This document shows, in pieces, positions 5,959-13,873 of a DNA stretch of 32,427 bases. This stretch comes from a virus: positions 1 through 32,427 of the IMG/VR virus record IMGVR_UViG_3300023116_000192. One strand, written 5' to 3'. Within the stretch, counting starts at the first letter, position 1. Each line of letters begins with the position of its first letter. The position numbers and the translations under genes were made by a program. Under the pieces are notes generated by a model. The model saw only the letters and a list, made by a program, of their open reading frames with translations, was not told the DNA's origin and searched no databases.

Positions 5959-7926
5959 ATGTCAACTAAACCAATGAAAGACGCTAATCCTTCAGCCTTC
6001 CTTCTTCGTGCAAGTACTTTGATGCACAGCCAGCAATATATGAGAGAAATATATCAGAACAGTGTTGAAGCTGGTGCAACTGACATAAGATTTACCTTTT
6101 GCCGACCTTTTTACAAAACACAAAAGATTAAAAGAGCAGCTATCATTGACAATGGTCCAGGTATGTCAAAGAAGGAGCTTGAAAGATATACCAATGAAAC
6201 AAACAGTTCTTCAAAGTCTACAGGCGGTATTGATGAAAACTTTGGTGTTGGTCTTAAAGTCTCCACCTTGCCCTTCAATCAATATGGTGTGGTAATCATT
6301 TCAAGAACAAAAGAACAGCCCTTTGGTTCAATGATATGGCTTCATATTCATAAAGGTATTGCAGGTGCTAGAGGTTTGACAAGTGCTGAAAATATGATTG
6401 AACGAATAGACACACAAGGAGAGATTGAAGAAGTCATTGATTATGTGGTGGACTTTGAGGAAGTCATCGAGCGTGGCTATGACAAATACACAGTCGATGG
6501 TGTGGATTGGCTTAATTGGTGGGATAATAACTTTTACAACACAACATCCCGAAAAAACTTTATTACAGGCACTGCCATCATTTTGTGTGGTAATAGGCCA
6601 GGAAGATGGGAAGATACCTTTCAAGATATGCAATTAAAAGGCTATCCATATTTGAATGACAGATATTTAACTTATCCTATTATTCCCCAAGCCCTAGTTT
6701 CAAGGATTGTAGGTGTAAAACATCAAAAACTTACAAGTCCTCTTGAATTATTAAACAGCATTTCAAAAGAACTTCAACCATTAAACTTTAAAGGTTGGAA
6801 GATTAGGACTTTTTTAAAACAAGGAGCAAGTAGTGGTAATGGCTATGGACAATCTTCAATATCCAAACAACAATTTAATCAGTCTATCATTTACAAAAAT
6901 GAAGTGTATGGTGACTTTGGTCAACTATCACCACAAACCATTGCTTCAATAAGAAACTCTTGGGGTATATATTACAAGAATGTAGGCAAGAAAATCACCT
7001 TGTTGATTGAACCACCAATTTACACCAAGTCTTCTAAGTGTGGCGTATTTCCAAACCAAGAAAGATCAAAGCTATCTTGGAAAGAATCACCAACTGCAGA
7101 ACAAACCGAACATCTACCACTCGATGAACTAAAGCAATACTTCCAAGAGAATATGCCTAGGGAACTTGTGGACCTTATTGAAGAAGAAGCCCTTGGCCAA
7201 ATTTTCAAGAAGTATGAATCAAAAGCCGCTAAGAAGATGGAACGTTGGTTGAAGATTCCAAAAGACAACCGAAAAGCAAAAAAAGGTGATGGCTTATTCA
7301 TTGGTGATATTCATGGAACTTTGATGGCAGGTGACAAAGTTTGTGACTTGTTTGGGTTAATGAATGGCAATCCTTCAAAGCCAAGTGAATCATTGCCTGG
7401 CACTTCAAGCGATAAGAAACCAAAGACCAAAGAAGAACTTGAAAGAGAAGAAAGGAAGAAGAAGGCAAGAAAGGCAGCCGAAGCAAGCAGACGTGAAGCC
7501 CCAAGAGTAAGATTCATTTCAAAAGACCATGATGACTATGAAGAAAGATTCTTGGTTGATGGTCATCTTTATGGTGCTTTCTATGAACCACCAAGTGCAA
7601 AGGGCAATCATGGAAATGTCTTGTGGATCAATAAAGACCATAATCTTCTTCAAGGTTATATTAATGTGGCAGAAGATTGGTTGAGTAAGAAGAATATCAC
7701 TTTTAAGCGTAACTTTATCTTACAGCACTTTGTGATTCCATTTTGGGAAGAATATGCACCTTGCACAATTCAGCATGGCAAATCACTTCCAGAGTTCAAG
7801 AAAGATTCAAACTCTTTTTCAGCTGAAAGAATCACTTGGGCCTTAATGGGCTGCCAAGCCTTCTTTGAGATGGACATGGTAAGACTTTATAAGCAATACA
7901 AACTAATTGAGGTAATAGCGGTATGA
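5959..7926 (+). CDS. GHKL-type ATPase (Hsp90/MORC/MutL-like ATP-binding fold)
   Basis: This is a 655-aa protein from the ATG at 5959, chosen because AGGAGA lies eight bases upstream. An ATG at 5929 directly after the previous stop would add ten residues without a ribosome site. The GHKL signatures are clear: N-box REIYQNSVEAGATDI (Glu30, Asn34), G1 box DNGPGM (64-69) and G2 box FGVGLK (95-100). After the nucleotide domain come about 350 residues without a recognised match, a lysine/glutamate-rich helix (around 500-525), and a C-terminal domain of about 130 residues. There is no TOPRIM or histidine-kinase DHp motif, so it is neither a topoisomerase nor a kinase. It lies among replication genes, and its role is unknown. 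ATP-driven clamp formation on DNA or protein is an inference. Confidence 0.8.
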   Translation: MSTKPMKDANPSAFLLRASTLMHSQQYMREIYQNSVEAGATDIRFTFCRPFYKTQKIKRAAIIDNGPGMSKKELERYTNETNSSSKSTGGIDENFGVGLKVSTLPFNQYGVVIISRTKEQPFGSMIWLHIHKGIAGARGLTSAENMIERIDTQGEIEEVIDYVVDFEEVIERGYDKYTVDGVDWLNWWDNNFYNTTSRKNFITGTAIILCGNRPGRWEDTFQDMQLKGYPYLNDRYLTYPIIPQALVSRIVGVKHQKLTSPLELLNSISKELQPLNFKGWKIRTFLKQGASSGNGYGQSSISKQQFNQSIIYKNEVYGDFGQLSPQTIASIRNSWGIYYKNVGKKITLLIEPPIYTKSSKCGVFPNQERSKLSWKESPTAEQTEHLPLDELKQYFQENMPRELVDLIEEEALGQIFKKYESKAAKKMERWLKIPKDNRKAKKGDGLFIGDIHGTLMAGDKVCDLFGLMNGNPSKPSESLPGTSSDKKPKTKEELEREERKKKARKAAEASRREAPRVRFISKDHDDYEERFLVDGHLYGAFYEPPSAKGNHGNVLWINKDHNLLQGYINVAEDWLSKKNITFKRNFILQHFVIPFWEEYAPCTIQHGKSLPEFKKDSNSFSAERITWALMGCQAFFEMDMVRLYKQYKLIEVIAV

Positions 7927-8270
7927 CTTGGCAAAACAGAGCAAAGCAGCTTAAGCAGCAAGGCTTGACCATTGAGGAAGTCTTACAAGTCTTGAAAGAT
8001 GAAGGCTATCGAAGACCAAACGGAGAATGTTACACAAGATGGTTCATTCAACCATTCGTCAAGGGTATTAATTCACAGCGTGGTTATCGCAAGACAGGTG
8101 TTTATGATCTTACACCACAGGAAAGGAAGTTGTATGATGAAGAGATGAAGGAACGTCAAAGACAACGGTCCAAGCGGTGGAAGGAAAACAACCTTGAACG
8201 TCATCGAGCGTATCAAAAGCAATATCAACAGGAATACAGAGACTTACTGAAGGGGCTTAAACAAGCATGA
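7923..8270 (+). CDS. small basic HTH protein resembling a recombinase DNA-binding tail
   Basis: In this 115-aa protein residues 5-50 (AKQLKQQGLTIEEVLQVLKDEGYRR, then PNGECYTRWFIQPFV) match the pattern of the helical DNA-binding part of large serine recombinases (grammar 'L...G.s..eIa..L...G..tP.G..W....v...l'). The catalytic domain is absent, so it is not a recombinase. The remainder is a long, very basic and glutamine-rich helix (about 68-113). It is probably a DNA- or RNA-binding accessory protein. It overlaps the ATPase gene by ATGA at its start and thyX by ATGA at its end, so all three are probably co-translated. Confidence 0.6.
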   Translation: MTWQNRAKQLKQQGLTIEEVLQVLKDEGYRRPNGECYTRWFIQPFVKGINSQRGYRKTGVYDLTPQERKLYDEEMKERQRQRSKRWKENNLERHRAYQKQYQQEYRDLLKGLKQA

Positions 8271-8938
8271 TTCATTACATATATGAAGATGAAATTGGAA
8301 GTGTGGAACTTATTGACCACATGGGAACGGATAAGAGTGCGGTCAATGCTGCTAGAGTATCATTCTTAAAAGACAGCAAAGGCAAGGAACTGACTGCCAG
8401 AGATAAGAATCTTATCAACTTCTTGGTGGGTCACAGCCATACTTCACCTTTTGAGCACATGCAAGCAACCTTTAGGTGTACCGTTCCTTTATTTGTCAGA
8501 AGTCAGGTGATGAGACACAGAACATTCTCTTACAATGAAGTATCAAGGCGGTATACTGCAGACAATCTCCAATTTTGGAAACCACAGGTCTTTAGAGGTC
8601 AAAGCAAGTTAAACCTTCAATGCTCAGAAGGCACTACAACCGAGCAAGAGACTTGTCATAATCTTTTTAACCATTGCATAGCTGAAACATTAAAGCACTA
8701 TCACAGCTTGCTTCAAAAAGGGGTAGCAAGGGAGATGGCAAGGGCTATCCTACCACAAGCCCTATATACTACCTTTTACATGACAGGCAGTGTTCATAAT
8801 TGGGTTAAGTTCTTAAAGTTGCGTCTTGATGAACATGCACAGATTGAAACACAGTTGATGGCCAAGGCAATCAAGCAAGACCTTTTTGAGCTTTACCCCA
8901 TAACCATGAAGGCCATGATGAAAGAAGATAATGGATAA
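8267..8938 (+). CDS. thyX: flavin-dependent thymidylate synthase ThyX
   Basis: This 223-aa protein has the defining ThyX motif RHR-x7-S, with R83-H84-R85 and S93 in RHRTFSYNEVSRRY. It also has the preceding SPFEHMQATFRCTVPLFVRSQ and the C-terminal helix (LPQALYTTFYMTGSVHNW, then LRLDEHAQIE) that completes the dUMP site. ThyX makes dTMP from dUMP using FAD, NADPH and methylenetetrahydrofolate. Phages carry it to supply thymidylate during replication. The length is normal for the family. It starts at an ATGA junction and its TAA overlaps the next ATG, at the end of the replication block. Confidence 0.95.
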   Translation: MIHYIYEDEIGSVELIDHMGTDKSAVNAARVSFLKDSKGKELTARDKNLINFLVGHSHTSPFEHMQATFRCTVPLFVRSQVMRHRTFSYNEVSRRYTADNLQFWKPQVFRGQSKLNLQCSEGTTTEQETCHNLFNHCIAETLKHYHSLLQKGVAREMARAILPQALYTTFYMTGSVHNWVKFLKLRLDEHAQIETQLMAKAIKQDLFELYPITMKAMMKEDNG

Positions 8939-9171
8939 TGGATAATAGTAAACAACTTGAACACACACACGCGCGCGTAATCACTGACCTTGTAGAATTA
9001 AGCAAGCGATTAAAAGAGAAAGTGATTCTTGAAGGTGACTTGGCAAAAGAGAGTCAAGACCTTTACAATTATATTATATCAACCCTCTATGAAGCATACG
9101 GTGAATTATATGGCTGGAACAAAGAAGAAAACAGCGACCAAGAGAAAAAGCCCGAAGCTATCCAAGACTAA
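8938..9171 (+). CDS. small acidic helical protein before TerS
   Basis: This 77-aa protein is not recognised. It is predicted mostly helical (RVITDLVELSKRLKEKVILEG, then AKESQDLYNYIISTLYEAYGELYGW) with an acidic, lysine-containing tail. The ATG overlaps the thyX stop (TAATG). Its last 62 bases overlap the start of the terminase small subunit in another frame. The codons for residues 9-13 contain an 18-bp alternating purine/pyrimidine tract. It may be a packaging or replication accessory protein; there is no direct evidence. Confidence 0.6.
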   Translation: MDNSKQLEHTHARVITDLVELSKRLKEKVILEGDLAKESQDLYNYIISTLYEAYGELYGWNKEENSDQEKKPEAIQD

Positions 9172-9577
9172 AGACACCATCAAGAAAAGTGTGATTGACC
9201 ACCTAGAGGTTGGAAACACTATTGAAGCAAGTGCCTTCAAGTCAGGTATTAGTAGAGGAACATATTATAATTGGTACAATGCAGATGAGCAGTTTGCGCT
9301 TGCTTGTGATGAAGCTATGGCCAAAGCAGAAGAAGCCCTTCTAAACCAAATTATGAGAATGGCCATCACTCGTGATGATTGGAGAGCACCAGCTTGGATT
9401 CTTGAAAGACGTTTTCCCGACCGTTGGGGAGCAAAGCAAGAAATCAAGATGGAGACCACAAGCAAGTCCGATGGAACGAATGAAGTCTTATCAATGCTTG
9501 AACAAATTAAGAAAGGTCCTTCACAGCCACAGGAGAAGTGTTTTGACACAAAAACTGTGAAGGACCAATCAACCTAG
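9110..9577 (+). CDS. terS: terminase small subunit
   Basis: This is a 155-aa protein from the ATG at 9110. An open frame extends back to a TTG at 9029, but that part reads as nonsense inside the preceding gene. A basic N-terminal tail is followed by a HTH (NTIEASAFKSGISRGTYYNWYN) and then the helix region with the typical small-terminase motif DWRAPAWILERRFPDRWG. A polar tail follows. Small subunits recognise the phage packaging site and hand DNA to TerL, encoded 57 bases downstream. It overlaps the 77-aa gene by 62 bases, and its ribosome site is weak (ggtga). Confidence 0.85.
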   Translation: MAGTKKKTATKRKSPKLSKTKDTIKKSVIDHLEVGNTIEASAFKSGISRGTYYNWYNADEQFALACDEAMAKAEEALLNQIMRMAITRDDWRAPAWILERRFPDRWGAKQEIKMETTSKSDGTNEVLSMLEQIKKGPSQPQEKCFDTKTVKDQST

Positions 9578-9634
9578 AAGACTAGGAGACCTTTAGGGCA
9601 TGACACTCCCTTGAAAGTATAGATAACAGATATT

Positions 9635-11011
9635 ATGACAGCTATCAAACTAAACGAACTACAAAGGCAAATCATCACAGCCATTAAAGATGAACAGAAG
9701 GTAATCAGTGCAAGGTGTGGCTGGGGTAGTGGAAAGACCTGCGCTTTGGTCTTCTCCATTCTCTTCATTGCCAAGACAAGACCAGGCACTTCCACCTTGG
9801 TAGTCACTGACACCACACCAAGATATAACAGTGTATTAATGCCCGAAATGCAAAAGTGGTTAAGTCCTTTGGGGTGGACTTACAACCACACCAACAAGCA
9901 ATGGCTTGACCCCTCCACAGGTTCAACAGTGTGGTGTCGTTCCTATTATCGACCAGGAACAAGAGATGCTACCCACAACCCCCTTGAAGGTTTAAATATC
10001 ACAAGCGGTGTATGCCTTATTGATGAATGTCAAACCCTTGATGTTGAGGTGGCACATAAAGCCCTTGGTCGTCTTCGTGCTGGCCCTTCACCAATCTTGA
10101 TATTGGTGGGCTTGCCTGTGGCAGATGCTTGGTGGTGCTCAATGGCAGAAAACGCAGGCTACATTCCTATGTTGTTCACAAGCTATGTCAACCAAGACAA
10201 CCTTGCTGATGAATGGTTTGAAGCCACCAAGCTATTACCTGCAGAAGAACGTGAAGCTATGATTATGAATAAGCCCAAACCACCAACAGGCTTGATTTAT
10301 CAAGAGTTCACAGAAGGCCACATTATTGAAGATTGGACTTACAAGCCCACCATGACAGGAAGGATTGCCATAGATTGGGGATTCAGAAAACCAAGCGTGT
10401 TGATTATTTGCCATGATGAAGACCTTGAAGCTGATATAATATGTCATGAGTTCAACCCAAAGGAAGTGACCACTGAGCAGTTGACAGCCCTTATTCTTTC
10501 AGTAGCTTGGCCAAGGTCATTAAAAGACCAAGCACCAAGTGATAGAATATGGTTAGACACAGGGGTGGCAGACAAGGCAGGCAAGGCAAGGAACGACCAA
10601 ACAGGCAAAAGTGCCTTCCGAGTAATGAGACAGCCACCACCTTTGGGTCTTGGCCTTCCACTAAGATCAACCACTGATCCAATCAAGGTGGACATCTTGA
10701 ACGGTGTGCAGCGGTTGAAACGTGCCTTCAATTCAAGACGCTACTTGATAACCAAAGAAGTTTGGGAACGTGGGGAACGTGTGACAGGCAATAGCATAAG
10801 GAAGGCTTTGTTGTCTTATGCTTGGGATAGCAAGGAACAACCCAAGAAAGATGGAAGGGAAGACCCACTTGATGCTTTAAGGTATGACTGTATTATCTTT
10901 AATTGGAATGATGTTGCAGTTGACCAAGGCTACAAGCCAAGAGGTGGTGGAATAAAGACAAGAGAAAAAAGACGTGTTAGTGTTGGGGGGTCAAAAGTAA
11001 GGAGCTTTTAA
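9635..11011 (+). CDS. terL: terminase large subunit
   Basis: In this 458-aa protein the N-terminal ATPase has Walker A CGWGSGKT (28-35), Walker B VCLIDE (126-131, with the catalytic Glu131), and a coupling-motif region. The C-terminal nuclease begins at IAIDWG with Asp247 as first metal ligand and ends with the family motif DPLDALRYD. It pumps DNA into the prohead and cuts it. The length is typical, perhaps slightly short. A clear ribosome site is not obvious before the ATG at 9635 (ataacagatatt). The TAA overlaps the ATG of the cyclase gene (TAATG), so cyclase translation is tied to that of TerL. Confidence 0.92.
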   Translation: MTAIKLNELQRQIITAIKDEQKVISARCGWGSGKTCALVFSILFIAKTRPGTSTLVVTDTTPRYNSVLMPEMQKWLSPLGWTYNHTNKQWLDPSTGSTVWCRSYYRPGTRDATHNPLEGLNITSGVCLIDECQTLDVEVAHKALGRLRAGPSPILILVGLPVADAWWCSMAENAGYIPMLFTSYVNQDNLADEWFEATKLLPAEEREAMIMNKPKPPTGLIYQEFTEGHIIEDWTYKPTMTGRIAIDWGFRKPSVLIICHDEDLEADIICHEFNPKEVTTEQLTALILSVAWPRSLKDQAPSDRIWLDTGVADKAGKARNDQTGKSAFRVMRQPPPLGLGLPLRSTTDPIKVDILNGVQRLKRAFNSRRYLITKEVWERGERVTGNSIRKALLSYAWDSKEQPKKDGREDPLDALRYDCIIFNWNDVAVDQGYKPRGGGIKTREKRRVSVGGSKVRSF

Positions 11012-11835
11012 TGGAACTCATAGAAACCAAGCTGGCCATAGTTCTACTTGACCTTATTGGGTCAACCAAGTTTGTCCAACGTGCAGGTGCTATGAAGGCA
11101 GCCAAATGGTTGCAATACCATGACAGGCTTACACGTTCCTTGATTCTCAAGTTTAATGGTCGAGAGATAGACCGGTCAGATGGTTTTTTACTTTCCTTTG
11201 AAAGACCTGTTGATGCTGTGAACTTTGCCTTGCACTATCAACAGCACATACCACCAAAGACCAAGCTACAATGTAGGATTGGGATTCATTGGGGAGTTGT
11301 GGTGGAAGTCAAGCAAGATGAAATTTATACCTTGGGTGGTGCAAAGCAAGTTGAGCTTGAAGGGGTAGCTAAGAACATAGCAGCAAGGACCATGTCACTT
11401 TGTGGAGCGGGTCAAGTCCTCTTAACCCAAGAAGCCATGAAGGCAGTCAAGCACAGAACCAACAGGTTTACCCCAAAGGGCACAAGGTATGCTTTAGCAG
11501 GTGAATACAGGTTCAAAGGTGTAAGAGAAACACAAATCATCTACACAGTTGGTTCAACCATTGAAAGTCTCCAACCACCCAAGGGAAGTGAGAAGGTTAA
11601 GCGTCTTGGTGGACCTAAGCGAATAAAAAGCAGAATGAGAGACAAGAAGTTGAAAGAGTGGATATGGTTCTTATTAACCAGAACAGCACTTGTTTTCATT
11701 TGCTGCTTAATCACCATGGTTGGTCCTGCCTTACTCGATAAGCACAAGCGCCTTATGAGCGGCCTTGAAATATGGTTTGGTTGGATTGATCCCATAGCGG
11801 AATTGATTCAAAACATAATGGAGTTGATACCATGA
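11011..11835 (+). CDS. class III nucleotide cyclase domain with C-terminal membrane anchor
   Basis: In this 274-aa protein residues about 7-185 match a class III adenylyl/guanylyl cyclase homology domain. First metal Asp14 lies in LLDLIGST, second metal Asp57 in the variant SDGFLLSF, then come RIGIHWG (89-95) and transition-state Asn122 and Arg126 in KNIAAR, followed by GAGQVLLTQEA. All core catalytic residues are therefore present. The usual 'KTxGD' is changed to DRSDG and the base-selecting position seven before Asn122 is Glu115, so the base used cannot be read off. After a basic linker, a TM helix lies at about 217-242, then an amphipathic helical tail. It overlaps terL (TAATG) and the next gene (ATGA). 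Codon style matches the neighbours. A cyclase between terL and portal is unusual. Confidence 0.82.
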   Translation: MELIETKLAIVLLDLIGSTKFVQRAGAMKAAKWLQYHDRLTRSLILKFNGREIDRSDGFLLSFERPVDAVNFALHYQQHIPPKTKLQCRIGIHWGVVVEVKQDEIYTLGGAKQVELEGVAKNIAARTMSLCGAGQVLLTQEAMKAVKHRTNRFTPKGTRYALAGEYRFKGVRETQIIYTVGSTIESLQPPKGSEKVKRLGGPKRIKSRMRDKKLKEWIWFLLTRTALVFICCLITMVGPALLDKHKRLMSGLEIWFGWIDPIAELIQNIMELIP

Positions 11836-12296
11836 AAGATGAAAAGAAAAAGAGTCATGTTGAATTTACCAAAGATCAAAAGGCAAGGCGTGGCTGGTGG
11901 TTTTCAGTCTTCTTCTTAATCTTAGTTGTGGCCCTTATTCTGTTCTTAACCTATGTCAAGATAGTTGATGAAAACAGAGATGTGCTAGTGGGAATACTTG
12001 GTGTTATCACAGGCAGTATTTCAAGCATGGTAGCCATTGCCAGCGGTCGTGATCCTTCAGAAGTGGAAGAGTTGAAGGATAAACTAGCAAGTGCAAATGC
12101 TGACAGAGAGGCCTTGATAGCAAGACTTCGTGATGCACAAATCCAAATGCAGTTGAAGACCGACCAGCTTATGGAACTTCAAACAGCGGTCATTGATAAG
12201 CTATCCATGTTTGCCAATCAACACCCGATCAAAACACAAAGTGAAGAGCAAGTTATCTTGCACCCAAAGGTTGAAGAATGGATTCCAAAGGGATAG
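11832..12296 (+). CDS. two-TM coiled-coil membrane protein paired with the cyclase
   Basis: This 154-aa protein has a very basic N-terminus, TM1 at about 21-45, TM2 at about 51-72 (VLVGILGVITGSISSMVAIASG) and a heptad-rich cytoplasmic coiled coil at about 76-125. Both ends are likely cytoplasmic. The start codon overlaps the cyclase stop (ATGA), so the two are made together. It could be an effector, a receptor or a scaffold for the cyclase, or a holin-like protein simply placed here. No cyclic-nucleotide-binding domain, TIR domain or other known effector is visible. The stop codon lies in the left arm of an 11-bp inverted repeat. Confidence 0.7.
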   Translation: MKDEKKKSHVEFTKDQKARRGWWFSVFFLILVVALILFLTYVKIVDENRDVLVGILGVITGSISSMVAIASGRDPSEVEELKDKLASANADREALIARLRDAQIQMQLKTDQLMELQTAVIDKLSMFANQHPIKTQSEEQVILHPKVEEWIPKG

Positions 12297-12355
12297 CCCA
12301 AGGTCATATTAAACTTGTCCTAGATTCATTGAAAGAAATGAAAAGACCTTGGGCT
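12295..12355. terminator. perfect 11-bp inverted repeat closing the cyclase cassette
   Basis: AGCCCAAGGTC (12295-12305) and GACCTTGGGCT (12345-12355) pair perfectly around a 39-base A-rich loop. The left arm contains part of the upstream stop codon. No U run follows (gccttcat), so it is not a classic intrinsic terminator. It could be an mRNA-stability or attenuator hairpin, a processing site, or a protein-binding site that limits read-through from terL and the cyclase into the head genes. Confidence 0.5.
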
Positions 12356-12396
12356 GCCTTCATATATCACTTGATTTTATACTGAACAACCTTTTA

Positions 12397-12425
12397 TTGA
12401 TAAATTATGTTATAGGTGCTTATAT
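12397..12425 (+). promoter_or_regulatory. candidate promoter for the portal/head operon
   Basis: TTGATA (12397-12402), 17 bases, TTATAT (12420-12425), in an A/T-rich stretch within the 164-base gap before the portal gene. With the preceding inverted repeat this gap looks like an operon boundary. It matches the sigma70 consensus imperfectly, and phage late promoters may use other factors. Confidence 0.35.
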
Positions 12426-12460
12426 GTTAAAAGAGACACCAACACACTAGTGAGTAGCCA

Positions 12461-13873
12461 ATGGATCAACAAGGCAAAGATAAGACACCTAGACACCTTA
12501 GGGCACTGTCACCACGTTTTGTCACCAAGGGGATAACAGGAACACAGCTTGGTGGTGGTGTCATCACAGGCAAGGAAAACAATCCACAGCTTACGGGCCT
12601 TAATTGGGTGAGTGAAGCTGAAGAGATGTTAAGAACTGACCCAATAGTAAGAAGGTCTTGGCACATGCTAAGACAAACTTTGTTAAGTGCTACTTGGCGA
12701 TTCATACCAGGGATTGAAGATGACCCTGTAGCTGAAAAGCTGGCCAACTTTGCAAATGAAGCCTTTGGCTTTGATGGTTATAGCGGCCAAATGTCAGTAT
12801 CTTGGGAAGATCAACTGTCTTACCTGTTTGAGTTCATTCCACTTGGTTACAGATACGCTGAAGAAATCTACCGTGTTGGACCTGACCATGAAGGCAAGAT
12901 CAGAGTATGGCTTGACCTTTATGCAGACAGAGAACCAAGCGCCCACCAAAAGTGGTTAAGTAGAGACAACCAACACCTTGATGGTGTACTTCAAAACACA
13001 GTGGGCTTGACTTACACACCCGAACCAATCCCAGCAAACAAGTTGCTACTGCTTACCTTGAATAGAACAGGCAGTAACTTTGAAGGGGTGGGAATGTTAA
13101 GGCCTGTTTGGTGGTGGTGGAGAACTAAGCAACGTGTGTCTAATCTCATGTGCGTTGGTCTTGACCGTTGGGCTGTTCCTACACCAAAGGTAAAAGTCGA
13201 CCGTTCCAAAGCTGAAGAACTAGGCTTAACAGATGGTGACATTGATGCAATGCTTGATGATGCCGAAGCACAGGCCCAAAGTTTTATAAGTGCAGAGCAA
13301 AGCTATTTGGTGGAAAATGGTGCTGTCAGTTTTGACACTTATGCAGTGCAGCCCAACTTATATGCAAGTGGACCAATAGACATCATCACCAAGTGTGATG
13401 GACAAATAAGTGCTGCCTTCCTCACTCAGTTTGCTGACCTTGGCAACACTGAGACAGGAGCTAGAAGCGTTGGTGAAGTTCACCTGTCTGTTTTTAGAAG
13501 GGCAGCTATCAACCTTTGTGACCTTGTAGCTAGTCAAGTCAGTGGAGTTGATCGAAGAGGTGGCGGAACTATTGGCCGCTTGATCCGTTGGAACTTTGGA
13601 ATGGTCGACCCCTCCAAACTTCCAAAGCTAGTTCATACAGGCCTTGACACAGATGACCTTGCTGAATCATTGGGAATGTTGCCTGGCCTTGTGCAAAGTG
13701 GTTTACTCACACCCGATGATGAACTTGAAAGAGCAATAAGAGAGCGTCTTGGTGCAGGTGACTTGCCCGAAGATGCACAAAGAACAGCCATTGAAAGGAC
13801 TTCCTCTATTGGCGGTCGTGGTGGTGTAGCTTCACTTGCTGAACAACTCATAAGGAAAAGACGCAATGGCTAG
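12461..13873 (+). CDS. portal protein (Mu gp29 / DUF935-like)
   Basis: This 470-aa protein has the DUF935-type portal pattern: LRTDPIVRRSWHMLRQTLLSATW near the N-terminus, then FEFIPLGYRYAEEIYRV, LLLLTLNR, GVGMLRPVWWWWRTKQ and a long helical stem with DDAEAQAQSFISAEQSYLV. The portal ring forms the DNA entry vertex, docks the terminase and later joins the tail. Length and position (downstream of terL, upstream of the protease/scaffold gene) fit. The ribosome site before ATG 12461 is weak (gtgagtag). The stop overlaps the start of the next gene. A C-terminal basic tail (IRKRRNG) is present. Confidence 0.85.
   Translation: MDQQGKDKTPRHLRALSPRFVTKGITGTQLGGGVITGKENNPQLTGLNWVSEAEEMLRTDPIVRRSWHMLRQTLLSATWRFIPGIEDDPVAEKLANFANEAFGFDGYSGQMSVSWEDQLSYLFEFIPLGYRYAEEIYRVGPDHEGKIRVWLDLYADREPSAHQKWLSRDNQHLDGVLQNTVGLTYTPEPIPANKLLLLTLNRTGSNFEGVGMLRPVWWWWRTKQRVSNLMCVGLDRWAVPTPKVKVDRSKAEELGLTDGDIDAMLDDAEAQAQSFISAEQSYLVENGAVSFDTYAVQPNLYASGPIDIITKCDGQISAAFLTQFADLGNTETGARSVGEVHLSVFRRAAINLCDLVASQVSGVDRRGGGTIGRLIRWNFGMVDPSKLPKLVHTGLDTDDLAESLGMLPGLVQSGLLTPDDELERAIRERLGAGDLPEDAQRTAIERTSSIGGRGGVASLAEQLIRKRRNG

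Noticed and set aside
5959-7926. Topoisomerase or MutL assignment for the GHKL protein
   Set aside because: Only the ATP-binding boxes match; no TOPRIM, transducer or endonuclease motif is visible.
7923-8270. Serine recombinase / integrase
   Set aside because: Only the small DNA-binding tail pattern is present; the catalytic resolvase domain is missing.
9029-9109. Extended N-terminus of the terminase small subunit from a TTG
   Set aside because: The extra residues are out-of-frame reading of the previous gene; the ATG at 9110 begins the recognisable protein.
11011-12296. Calling the cyclase cassette a canonical Pycsar defence system
   Set aside because: The partner protein shows no cyclic-nucleotide-binding or TIR domain, and the cyclase is itself membrane-anchored; only the cyclase fold is shared.
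12339-12386. 15-codon ORF in the gap before portal
   Set aside because: It is too short, has no good ribosome site, and its bases are better explained by the inverted repeat.
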